Shown here: positions 15,690 through 23,054 of the stretch, piece by piece
Position numbering within the stretch: position 1 is the stretch's first letter
How the letters are laid out: the number at the start of each line of letters is the position of its first letter
NCBI RefSeq assembly: GCF_019264375.1
Contig: NZ_JAHVAI010000011.1
Span: forward strand, 1-64,000
Origin: Sedimentimonas flavescens
GTDB taxonomy: Bacteria; Pseudomonadota; Alphaproteobacteria; Rhodobacterales; Rhodobacteraceae
Length of the DNA stretch: 64,000 bases
Reading direction: 5' to 3'
Program-made: the position numbers and the translations under genes
Notes under the pieces: model-generated
The model's input: only the letters and a program-made list of their open reading frames with translations
Told to the model about the DNA's origin: nothing
The model's database searches: none

Positions 15690-16703
15690 ATGACCAACGC
15701 CCTGAGCCGCCTTCTTGAGACCCGCGACTGGCTTCTGGCCGATGGCGCGACCGGCACCAACCTGTTCAACATGGGCCTTAGCTCGGGCGAGCCGCCGGAA
15801 CTGTGGAACGCTGATCACCCCGACCGGATCGCCAAGCTTTACTCGGGCGCGGTCGAGGCGGGTTCGGACCTGTTCCTGACCAACACCTTTGGCGGCAACG
15901 CCTCGCGCCTCAAGCTGCATAACGCCCAAAGCCGCGTGCGCGAGCTCAACCGCCTTGCGGCGGAAATCGGCCGCGAAGTGGCCGACAAGGCGGGTCGCCC
16001 CGTTATTGTCGCAGGCTCGGTCGGGCCGACGGGCGACATCTTCGCTCCGATGGGCACGCTGACCCATGAACTCGCCGTCGAGATGTTCCACGAGCAGGCC
16101 GAAGGCTTGAAGGAAGGCGGCGCCGATGTTCTCTGGGTCGAGACGATCTCGGCCCCCGAGGAATTCAAGGCCGCCGCCGAGGCCGCACGCCTGGCCGGAA
16201 TGGACTGGTGCGGCACCATGAGCTTCGACACCGCAGGCCGCACCATGATGGGCGTGACCTCGGCCGATCTCGCGGCGCTGGTCGAAAAGCTGCCCAACCC
16301 GCCGCTCGCCTTCGGTGCCAACTGCGGCGTGGGCGCGGCAGACCTGATGCGCACGATCCTCGGCTTCGTCGCCGCCGGGACCGAACGTCCGGTCATCGCC
16401 AAGGGCAACGCGGGCATCCCGAAGTATCACGACGGCCACATCCACTATGACGGCACGCCCGAGCTGATGGGCGATTACGCCTGCCTCGCGCGCGATGCGG
16501 GCGCCACCATCATCGGCGGCTGCTGCGGCACCATGCCCGAGCACCTCAGGGCGATGCGCGCCGCGCTGGAAACCCGCCCGCGCGGGCCGCGCCCCACGCT
16601 CGAGGAAATCTCGACCAAGCTCGGCGCCTTCTCTTCGGCCTCGGACGGCACCGGTGACGATCCCGGTGCAGGCCGCGAACGCCGCTCGCGCCGCCGCGGA
16701 TAA
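15690..16703 (+). CDS. bmt: homocysteine S-methyltransferase (betaine-homocysteine methyltransferase family)
   Basis: A 337-residue TIM-barrel zinc methyltransferase that moves a methyl group to homocysteine to give methionine. The zinc-binding cysteines are C212 (GANCGVG) and C278-C279 (IIGGCCGTMPEH). It matches the homocysteine-binding module of cobalamin-dependent methionine synthase (LLADGATGTNL) and the BHMT family. A separate corrinoid protein lies 1.4 kb downstream, so it may work as the homocysteine module of a split MetH rather than directly on betaine. The start at 15690 has GAAAGG upstream. The C terminus is Arg-rich (RERRSRRRG). Confidence 0.85.
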   Translation: MTNALSRLLETRDWLLADGATGTNLFNMGLSSGEPPELWNADHPDRIAKLYSGAVEAGSDLFLTNTFGGNASRLKLHNAQSRVRELNRLAAEIGREVADKAGRPVIVAGSVGPTGDIFAPMGTLTHELAVEMFHEQAEGLKEGGADVLWVETISAPEEFKAAAEAARLAGMDWCGTMSFDTAGRTMMGVTSADLAALVEKLPNPPLAFGANCGVGAADLMRTILGFVAAGTERPVIAKGNAGIPKYHDGHIHYDGTPELMGDYACLARDAGATIIGGCCGTMPEHLRAMRAALETRPRGPRPTLEEISTKLGAFSSASDGTGDDPGAGRERRSRRRG

Positions 16704-16795
16704 TCGCACTGACATCAAATGCTTGACCCAGACGGGGCCTCGGCCTCTTCTGGGAACGGCCCCGCTTTGCCCAAGGACGACCGATGCAGACCGCC

Positions 16796-17893
16796 TCAGA
16801 ACAGCGACAGCTGATCCCCGGCCCTGGGTGGCGGGGCAAAGCGCGTGCAATCGAGGGCGCCCAGATCCCGCACGAAGCCAAGCCGTCGGCACGAGACGGC
16901 AAAGCGTTGCGCCAGCAGATCGGCTTCGACCCCCTCGCCCGTCATCCGGCTGGTGAAGCGCGGATCGTTCAACTGCCCGCCGCGCATGTCGGCGATCGCG
17001 CCCAGCACCCGCTCGGCGCGCAGCGGCACATGGCGTTCGAGCCAGTCGGCGAACAGCGGCGCAACCTCATGCGGCAGGCGGATCAGAAGCATCCCGGCAG
17101 CCCGGGCACCCGCGCGGCGCGCCTCGGTCAGGATCGCCTCCAACTCGTGATCGGTCAGACCGGGGATCATCGGCGCCGCCATGACGCGCACCGGAATGCC
17201 CGCGCGGCTGAGTTCTCGGATCATGCGAATGCGCGTAGCGGGCGCAGGCGCGCGCGGCTCCATCTTGCGGGCCAGATCGGCGTCGAGCGTGGTGACGCTG
17301 ACACCCACATGCACGAGCCTGCGGGCCGCCATGTCGGACAGTATCTCGAGATCGCGCAACACGCCTGCCCCACGCGTCACTATGGTCACAGGGTGGTTAT
17401 GGGCGCTCAGCACCTCAAGCAGTCCGCGCATGACGCCCAGCTTGGCCTCAAGCGGCTGATAGGGGTCAGTGCTGGTGCCAATGGCGATCGGCGCGACCTG
17501 ATAGCCGGGCTTGCGCAACTCGCGCGCCAGCACCTCGGGCGCCTCGGGGCGGGCGACCAGCTTGGTCTCGAAATCGAGCCCCGCCGACAGCCCCAGATAG
17601 CCATGCGAGGGCCGCGCGAAGCAGTAGATGCAGCCATGCTCGCAGCCCCGATAGGGGTTGATCGAGCGGTCGAAGGGCACGTCGGGGCTGGTGTTGCGCG
17701 TAATCACGCTGCGCGGCCGCTCGATGCTGACCTCGGTCCGCACCAGCCGCTCTTCCTCGATGATCTCCCAGCCGTCATGCACCCATTCGCGCAGGTAGGG
17801 CTCGAACCGTCCCACAGGCGAACTGGCGGCGCCACGCGCCTTCAGGCGCTGGCGTGGGTCGGTAGGCGGCAGATCGAAGGGCAGCAGACTCAT
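16796..17893 (-). CDS. PA0069-family radical SAM protein
   Basis: A 365-residue radical SAM enzyme of the spore-photoproduct-lyase-like branch. The three cysteines for the iron-sulfur cluster are C84, C88 and C91 (GCEHGCIYCFARPSH), followed by a TIM-barrel-like half (TSTDPYQPLEAKLGVMRGLLEVL, IVTRGAGVLRDLEIL). The reaction is unknown for this family. It is placed antisense between the homocysteine methyltransferase and corrinoid genes, so it is not co-transcribed with them, and a link to cobalamin chemistry is only conjecture. The short convergent gap at 16704-16795 contains a weak GGGGCC/GGCCCC hairpin. Confidence 0.85.
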   Translation of the reverse strand: MSLLPFDLPPTDPRQRLKARGAASSPVGRFEPYLREWVHDGWEIIEEERLVRTEVSIERPRSVITRNTSPDVPFDRSINPYRGCEHGCIYCFARPSHGYLGLSAGLDFETKLVARPEAPEVLARELRKPGYQVAPIAIGTSTDPYQPLEAKLGVMRGLLEVLSAHNHPVTIVTRGAGVLRDLEILSDMAARRLVHVGVSVTTLDADLARKMEPRAPAPATRIRMIRELSRAGIPVRVMAAPMIPGLTDHELEAILTEARRAGARAAGMLLIRLPHEVAPLFADWLERHVPLRAERVLGAIADMRGGQLNDPRFTSRMTGEGVEADLLAQRFAVSCRRLGFVRDLGALDCTRFAPPPRAGDQLSLF

Positions 17894-17910
17894 GCGCCCA
17901 AATTAGAACA

Positions 17911-18037
17911 CAACAAGAACATTCACCAGAGGATTCGCGGCAACAAGAACCCATCTGCGCCCCCATCTGTCGGAGCCGATGCCGAGCATGTCGCAATTCG
18001 CAAAGTATTCCGGGCCCTTTGCCCACATCACAAGAAC
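17911..18037 (+). promoter_or_regulatory. repeated CAACAAGAAC boxes upstream of the corrinoid gene
   Basis: CAACAAGAAC occurs exactly at 17911-17920 and 17941-17950, 30 bases apart (about three helical turns), and the core CAAGAAC recurs at 18031-18037. They lie between divergent starts (radical SAM and corrinoid protein) and may be regulator boxes. Chance is possible because they are short. Confidence 0.3.
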
Positions 18038-18062
18038 AAGACAGCGATCAGGAGACCGCGCT

Positions 18063-18758
18063 ATGGCCGATGAAGACGATATCATCCTCTCGGAACTGGA
18101 TGACGAGGAGCTGGTGCTCCAGATGATGGACGACCTCTACGATGGCCTCAAAGAGGAAATCGAAGAGGCGGTCGAGATCCTGCTCGAGCGCGGCTGGACG
18201 CCCTATGACATCCTGACCAAGGCGCTGGTCGCCGGCATGACCATCGTCGGCGCCGATTTCCGCGACGGGATCCTTTTTGTGCCCGAAGTGCTGCTGGCCG
18301 CCAACGCGATGAAGGGCGGCATGGCCATCCTCAAGCCGCTCTTGGTCGAGACCGGTGCGCCGCGCATGGGCAAGATGGTGATCGGCACCGTGAAGGGCGA
18401 CATCCACGACATCGGCAAGAACCTCGTTTCGATGATGATGGAGGGCGCAGGCTTCGAAGTGGTCGATCTGGGCATCAATAACCCGGTCGAGAACTACATC
18501 GACACCGCCGAGAAAGAGGGCGCCGACATCATCGGCATGTCCGCCCTGCTGACCACGACCATGCCCTACATGAAGGTTGTGATCGACGCGCTGAAGGAAA
18601 AGGGCCTGCGCGACAAGTATCTGGTCCTGGTTGGCGGCGCCCCGCTGAACGAGGAATTCGGCAAGGCCATCGGTGCCGACGCCTATTGCCGCGATGCTGC
18701 CGTGGCCGTGGAAACCGCCAAGCACATGATCGCGCGCCGCCATAACCAGATGGGCTAA
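18063..18758 (+). CDS. corrinoid (B12-binding) methyl-carrier protein
   Basis: A 231-residue protein with the two-part layout of MetH module 3 and MtbC/MttC corrinoid proteins. A helical cap (about 20-100, LVAGMTIVGADFRDGILFVPEVLLAANAMK) is followed by a Rossmann-like B12 domain with DIHDIGKN, where His115 is the lower cobalt ligand, then SALLTTTMPYMK and VGGAPLNEEFGKAIGAD. It carries the methyl group between a donor methyltransferase and an acceptor such as the homocysteine methyltransferase upstream. The start follows AGGAGA. A hairpin-T run at 18783-18813 ends or attenuates its message before the next two genes. Confidence 0.92.
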   Translation: MADEDDIILSELDDEELVLQMMDDLYDGLKEEIEEAVEILLERGWTPYDILTKALVAGMTIVGADFRDGILFVPEVLLAANAMKGGMAILKPLLVETGAPRMGKMVIGTVKGDIHDIGKNLVSMMMEGAGFEVVDLGINNPVENYIDTAEKEGADIIGMSALLTTTMPYMKVVIDALKEKGLRDKYLVLVGGAPLNEEFGKAIGADAYCRDAAVAVETAKHMIARRHNQMG

Positions 18759-18782
18759 GCCCGCGATAGTGATCGAAATTGG

Positions 18783-18813
18783 CCCCGGAATTCACTTCCG
18801 GGGACTTTTTTTT
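18783..18813 (+). terminator. rho-independent terminator/attenuator after the corrinoid gene
   Basis: An 8-bp GC-rich stem (CCCCGGAA/TTCCGGGG, 5-base loop) is followed by AC and eight T residues. The next gene begins only 36 bases later on the same strand with no obvious room for a full promoter, so partial read-through is likely. Confidence 0.8.
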
Positions 18814-18848
18814 GGCGCGTACAAAGCCCATAATTAAGGAGATGGAGG

Positions 18849-19013
18849 ATGAAGATGTCCCTGCCCCATTTTCTGGCGCTGATTCTTGTAGCGATCCTTG
18901 CGGCCGGCCTGACGGTCTGGCTTGCGCATTCGGTCGGGCTGTCGCTGGCCATCGTGGGTAGCGCGGCGCTGATCGGCGCGGCGATCGCGCGGCTGATGGC
19001 TCGCGTGGAATGA
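18849..19013 (+). CDS. 54-residue predicted membrane protein
   Basis: A small open frame encoding MKMSLPHFLALILVAILAAG and a further 34 residues, ending ARLMARVE. Two hydrophobic stretches (about 5-25 and 29-46) suggest a helical hairpin in the inner membrane with a basic end. AAGGAG lies 7 bases before the first ATG and GGAGG lies 6 bases before the second ATG (18855), so either start is possible. Its stop overlaps the DUF1638 start as ATGA (19010-19013), which implies translational coupling and makes it a real gene. I do not recognise a family. Confidence 0.75.
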   Translation: MKMSLPHFLALILVAILAAGLTVWLAHSVGLSLAIVGSAALIGAAIARLMARVE

Positions 19014-19639
19014 TTTCCAATGAAACGCTGAGCGCCGAGGGGATGCGCCCCTCGGGTCGTGGCCGTGTGCTGCTGATCGCCTGCGGCGCGCTGGCGCGCG
19101 AGATCTTGGCGCTGAAAGCGGCCAATGGCTGGGAGCACCTCGACCTGACCTGCCTGCCCGCCAACCTGCACCTCTGGCCCGAGAAGATCACTGCCGCCGT
19201 CGAGGACGCCGTGCGCAAGCACCGCGATCGCTACGACGATGTCTTCGTCGTCTATGCCGATTGTGGCACCGGCGGGCAATTGTTCGAAAAGTGCAAGGAG
19301 TTGGGCGTCGAGATGGTCGAAGGTCCGCATTGCTATTCGTTTTTTGAAGGAAATGAGACCTTCTCCGCCAAGGCCGAGGATGAATTCACCGCCTTCTACC
19401 TGACCGATTTCCTGGTGCGCCAGTTCGATGCCTTCGTGTGGAAGCCGATGGGCCTCGACCGCTACCCCGAGCTGCGCAACAGCTATTTCGCGCATTACGA
19501 CCGGCTGATCTATCAGGCGCAGACCGACGATCCGGCACTGGATGAAAAGGCGCGCGAAGCGGCTGAACGGCTTGGCCTGCGCTACGAGCGGCGCTTTACC
19601 GGCTATGGTGATCTGGAAACGACCCTCGCCCGTATCTGA
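19010..19639 (+). CDS. DUF1638 domain-containing protein
   Basis: A 209-residue protein of the DUF1638 family, whose function is unproven. Conserved cysteines at 25 (LLIACGAL), 85 (VYADCGTGGQL) and 108 (GPHCYSFF) look like metal or cofactor ligands. From general knowledge, DUF1638 genes are often found beside corrinoid proteins and methyltransferases, as here, so a role in the cobalamin methyl-transfer system is a reasonable inference. Translation is coupled to the small membrane protein by the ATGA overlap. Confidence 0.85.
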   Translation: MISNETLSAEGMRPSGRGRVLLIACGALAREILALKAANGWEHLDLTCLPANLHLWPEKITAAVEDAVRKHRDRYDDVFVVYADCGTGGQLFEKCKELGVEMVEGPHCYSFFEGNETFSAKAEDEFTAFYLTDFLVRQFDAFVWKPMGLDRYPELRNSYFAHYDRLIYQAQTDDPALDEKAREAAERLGLRYERRFTGYGDLETTLARI

Positions 19640-19651
19640 CCCCGCGAGGTC

Positions 19652-20251
19652 TCAGGCTTCCAGTTCGGCGTCCCAGTAAAGGAAATCCATCCAGCTTTCG
19701 TGCAGATGCCCCGGCGGGAAGCGGCGGCCGACCGCGTGCATTTCCTCGGCGGTCGGCTGGCGTGCGGGCTTGCGCAAATGCAGCCCCGAGTCCTTCAAGG
19801 GTTTGTTTGCCTTGCGCAGATTGCACGGCGCGCAGGCAGCCACGACGTTTTCCCAGCTGGTGATTCCCCCGCGCGAGCGCGGCACCACGTGGTCGAAAGT
19901 CAGATCCCCTTTCGAGCCGCAATACTGGCAGCAGAATTCATCCCTCAGAAAAAGATTGAAGCGCGTGAATGCCACGCGCTTCTGAGGACGAACGAATTCC
20001 TTGAGGACGACGACCGAGGGGATGCGTATCGCCTCTCTCTGCGATCGGACCACCTCGTCATACTCCGCGAGGATGATCACCCTGTCGAGGCACACCGCCT
20101 TGATCGCCTCCTGCCAGGGCCAAAGCGATAGCGGGTAATACGAAAGTGGCCTGAAATCCGCGTTCAGCACCAGCGCCGGATAGTGCCGGAGCGCGGATGG
20201 CTCTCGCACGAATTGCGTTCGAAACTCGGTCCTGTCGCCGTGGTCCAGCAT
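19652..20251 (-). CDS. HNH endonuclease family protein
   Basis: A 199-residue protein with a C-terminal HNH/beta-beta-alpha-metal nuclease fold. C108 and C111 (CQYCG) and C140 and C143 (CAPCN) bind structural zinc. D120-H121 (FDHVVPRSRGG) and N135 form the active site. The N-terminal part (ALVLNADFRPLSYYPLSLWPWQEAI) is typical of a widespread bacterial HNH family whose biological role is unclear. It is a single gene that looks chromosomal rather than a homing or restriction enzyme. The start at 20251 follows ACGGAG. It converges on DUF1638 with a 12-base gap. Confidence 0.88.
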   Translation of the reverse strand: MLDHGDRTEFRTQFVREPSALRHYPALVLNADFRPLSYYPLSLWPWQEAIKAVCLDRVIILAEYDEVVRSQREAIRIPSVVVLKEFVRPQKRVAFTRFNLFLRDEFCCQYCGSKGDLTFDHVVPRSRGGITSWENVVAACAPCNLRKANKPLKDSGLHLRKPARQPTAEEMHAVGRRFPPGHLHESWMDFLYWDAELEA

Positions 20252-20320
20252 GCGTGACTCCGTCCTCGCCCTGTCGCCCGTCGGGTAGCTGGGGCGGAGA
20301 TCGCCCCTGCCTATAAAATA

Positions 20321-20348
20321 ACTATATATGGCGTTTCGCATCTGGCAA
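20321..20348 (-). promoter_or_regulatory. promoter of the HNH nuclease gene
   Basis: On the leftward strand TTGCCA (20343-20348) and TATAGT (20321-20326) are 16 bases apart, in the most AT-rich stretch nearby and about 70 bases before the start codon. Confidence 0.5.
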
Positions 20349-20462
20349 GCCTCGCCATATGCGATCTTTCTGCCGTGCAGCATGGCTAGCACGTGGATAT
20401 GACGCGGGGGTGACACCGCGCGACGCGGATGATCTGGGCGGTCTCAGCCTTGGCGCAGGAAC

Positions 20463-21125
20463 TCAGCCCGGCAGTTTCTGCTTGAGGAACGCAAGCGCCA
20501 CCGACAGCCCGTCTGGCGCGATGCCGTGACCGGTGCCCTCCATCACATGCGCATAGGTTTCGAAACCCGCCGAGACCAGCGCATCGCCCGCCAGCCCCAT
20601 GTCCGCGAAGGGGACGACCGGATCGGCATCGCCGTGGATCAACAGGACCGGCGGCTTCGAGATCGCCTCTTGTGCCAATGCATCCGGGCGCAGCAGCCGG
20701 CCCGAAAAGGCCACCACCGCCGCGACCGGCGCGGACCTGCGCGGGGTGACGTCAAGCGCCATCATCGTGCCTTGCGAAAAGCCGATAATCGCCAATTCTG
20801 AAGGCGTTAGGCCTTCATCTTCAAGCAGCCCGTCAAGAAAGGCATTCAGGTCGCGCGCTGCCGCTTGCATACCCTGCGCCGCGGCTTCCTCGCTTGAGCC
20901 GTCAAGCCAGGGGATCGGGAACCACTGCCGCCCGAACGGATTGCCCGAGCACGGCTCGGGTGCGTCGGGGGCCAGAAACAGCGTGTCGGACAGATGCGGC
21001 GCCAGCGGATCAGCCAGCCCAAGAAGGTCGGCCCCATCGGCCCCGTAGCCATGCAAGAAGACCACCGCCGACTTCACCCGCCCCGATTTCGGCGCCTTGC
21101 GCCCGACCTTGAGTTCCCGCGTCAT
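20463..21125 (-). CDS. alpha/beta-hydrolase, phospholipase/carboxylesterase family
   Basis: A 220-residue serine esterase. The nucleophile is S117 in IIGFSQGTMMA, the acid lies in HGDADPVVPF and the histidine in GTGHGI. It has the family's VVFLHGYGADGADLLGL and LFLAPDAPEPC segments. It is related to YpfH-type and acyl-protein-thioesterase-like hydrolases; the physiological substrate is unknown. Its start overlaps the stop of the glycosylase gene upstream as ATGA, so the two are co-translated. Confidence 0.9.
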   Translation of the reverse strand: MTRELKVGRKAPKSGRVKSAVVFLHGYGADGADLLGLADPLAPHLSDTLFLAPDAPEPCSGNPFGRQWFPIPWLDGSSEEAAAQGMQAAARDLNAFLDGLLEDEGLTPSELAIIGFSQGTMMALDVTPRRSAPVAAVVAFSGRLLRPDALAQEAISKPPVLLIHGDADPVVPFADMGLAGDALVSAGFETYAHVMEGTGHGIAPDGLSVALAFLKQKLPG

Positions 21126-21754
21126 GGCGCCACCCCTTCCCTCTGTTTCGCCCAAGCGTAATAGGCCCAAAGCCCACGCGCCGCAACGGCCCTCCAGGGC
21201 GCCCATGCCGCAGACAGCGCGTTGAATTCCTTGCGCTTCGGGCGCTCTGGCAGATCAAAGAGCATCCGCGCCCCCTCGGCCAGCGCCAGATCGTCCACCG
21301 CGAACACATCGGCCCGCCCGAGCGCAAAGATCAGATACATCTCGACCGTCCAGCGCCCGATCCCCGGCAGCGGCAGGAGCGTCGCCACCACCTCCTCATC
21401 CGGCAAATGGCGCAGCGCGTCAAAATCGATCCCGGCCGAGGCAAGCGCCTGAACATAGCGCACTTTCTGGCGCGACAATCCGCATCCGCGCAGATCATCC
21501 TCACTCGCGCAAGCAATCGCGTCGGGCGCACCCAGACCCGCTGTCAGCAGCTTGTTGCGGATCGAGTTTGCCGCCGCGACCGAAACCTGCTGCCCCAAAA
21601 TCGCGTCGCGCAGCGCCTCGAACCCGTCCTCGCGACGCCGTAGCGGCCACGGGCCGGTCAGATCAAGCGCATGGGCGAATCGCGGTTCGGCGCGCGCCAG
21701 CCAGGCCGCGCCCTCCGCAATATCCGCGTCGCATGTGATGATACGTCCCACCAT
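21122..21754 (-). CDS. DNA-3-methyladenine glycosylase 2 family protein
   Basis: A base-excision repair glycosylase of the AlkA/HhH-GPD type, 210 residues from the chosen start. The helix-hairpin-helix LPLPGIGRWTVEMYLIFALGRADVFAVDDLAL contains the catalytic aspartate D155. The front part (GFEALRDAILGQQVSVAAANSIRNKL) is also family-typical. It removes alkylated purines from DNA. The start is uncertain: Met at 21754 (MVGRIITCDADIAEG) fits homologues, with alternatives 6 and 9 residues upstream. It is followed by the esterase gene with a 4-base overlap and is divergent from the MFS transporter. Confidence 0.87.
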   Translation of the reverse strand: MVGRIITCDADIAEGAAWLARAEPRFAHALDLTGPWPLRRREDGFEALRDAILGQQVSVAAANSIRNKLLTAGLGAPDAIACASEDDLRGCGLSRQKVRYVQALASAGIDFDALRHLPDEEVVATLLPLPGIGRWTVEMYLIFALGRADVFAVDDLALAEGARMLFDLPERPKRKEFNALSAAWAPWRAVAARGLWAYYAWAKQREGVAP

Positions 21755-21819
21755 GGCGCGAGCCTGCCCCATCGCGGGCACTCTTGCCAGCCCCTTCGCG
21801 CCCCGTTAGGGCTTTGTCC

Positions 21820-23052
21820 ATGAATGCTTCGACCGACCTCATCGACGCACCCGCTCCGGGTAAATGGCGCAACGTGATCGTGCTTGTGCTCGCGCAGGCA
21901 TTGCTTGGCGCGCAGATGTCGATGATCTTCACCGTGGGCGGGCTTGCGGGCCAGTCGCTGGCGCCCAACCCCTGCTGGTCCACCCTGCCGCTGTCGCTGA
22001 TCGTGCTTGGCTCGGTACTGTCGGCGCAGCCGATGTCCGAGTTCATGTCGGCCTACGGACGCCGCTCCGGCTTCATTCTGGCCACCGTCGCCGGGGGTAT
22101 TGGCGCTGCCATCGCCGCGTACGCGCTCTATATCGGGTCGTTTTCGCTCTTCATGGCGGGGTCTTTCCTGACGGGCATCTACATGTCTGCACAGGGGTTC
22201 TATCGCTTCGCCGCAACCGACGGCGCAAGCCCCGAGTTCCAGCCCAAGGCCATTTCCTATGTCATGGCGGGCGGGCTTGCGGCAGCGATCATCGGCCCGC
22301 AGATGGTCAAGGCGACCGCGCAAGCGATGGCCGTGCCCTTCATGGCGACCTATATCGCCATCGTCGGCATCAACCTGCTCGGGCCGCTGCTGTTTGCCTT
22401 CCTGCGCATCCCGGCACCGGGCCGTCGGGCCAAGGGCGCCGCTCACCCCGGCCGCACCCGGCGCGAGTTGCTGCGCGACCCGGTCATCGCCGTCGCGATG
22501 ATCTGCGGGATGGTGTCCTACGCACTGATGAACCTTGTGATGACCTCGACGCCGCTTGCTGTCGTGGGTTGCGGGTTCGAGGCCGGGGATGCCGCCGATA
22601 TCGTCTCGGCGCATGTGCTCGCGATGTATGTGCCCTCGTTCTTCACCGGCGCACTCATTGCCCGCTTCGGGCGCGAGGTGATCGTCGGCGTCGGCCTGCT
22701 GATCCTCGCGGCTTCGGGTGCGGTGGCGATGACAGGCGTCGAGCTTGATAACTTCTTCATCGCCCTCGTCTTGTTGGGCGTGGGTTGGAACTTTGGCTTC
22801 ATCGGCTCAACCGCGATGCTGGCCAGCGCGCATTCGCCCGAAGAGCGCGGCCATATCCAGGGCATCAACGATTTCGTGGTTTTCGGCGGTGTGTTCGTGG
22901 CGTCGCTCAGCTCGGGCAGCCTGATGAACTGCGCCGAGGCGGGCGATCCGCAGGCAGGCTGGCAAGCGGTGAACCTTGCCATGCTGCCCTTCCTGACCCT
23001 CGCGGGCGGCGCCCTGATCTGGCTGATGATGCGCCCGAAGGAAACGCGCTGA
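21820..23052 (+). CDS. MFS transporter
   Basis: A 410-residue major facilitator with about 12 transmembrane helices in two halves joined by a basic loop (FLRIPAPGRRAKGAAHPGRTRRELLRD). The segment MSEFMSAYGRRSGF corresponds to the family's loop 2-3 signature. Many Gly/Ala-rich helices (VAGGIGAAIAAYALYIGSF) are visible. The substrate is not recognisable. It ends 2 bases from the convergent pgi stop codon. Confidence 0.88.
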   Translation: MNASTDLIDAPAPGKWRNVIVLVLAQALLGAQMSMIFTVGGLAGQSLAPNPCWSTLPLSLIVLGSVLSAQPMSEFMSAYGRRSGFILATVAGGIGAAIAAYALYIGSFSLFMAGSFLTGIYMSAQGFYRFAATDGASPEFQPKAISYVMAGGLAAAIIGPQMVKATAQAMAVPFMATYIAIVGINLLGPLLFAFLRIPAPGRRAKGAAHPGRTRRELLRDPVIAVAMICGMVSYALMNLVMTSTPLAVVGCGFEAGDAADIVSAHVLAMYVPSFFTGALIARFGREVIVGVGLLILAASGAVAMTGVELDNFFIALVLLGVGWNFGFIGSTAMLASAHSPEERGHIQGINDFVVFGGVFVASLSSGSLMNCAEAGDPQAGWQAVNLAMLPFLTLAGGALIWLMMRPKETR

Positions 23053-23054
23053 GA

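Noticed and set aside
17894-18062. Cobalamin riboswitch before the corrinoid gene
   Set aside because: I looked for the conserved B12-box type pattern and long multistem structure and did not see it; the same holds for the cobS leader (48215-48354).
16784-18073. 429-codon plus-strand frame spanning the radical SAM gene and the leader of the corrinoid gene
   Set aside because: The radical SAM protein with its CxxxCxxC motif is real on the minus strand; the plus frame has no recognisable domain.
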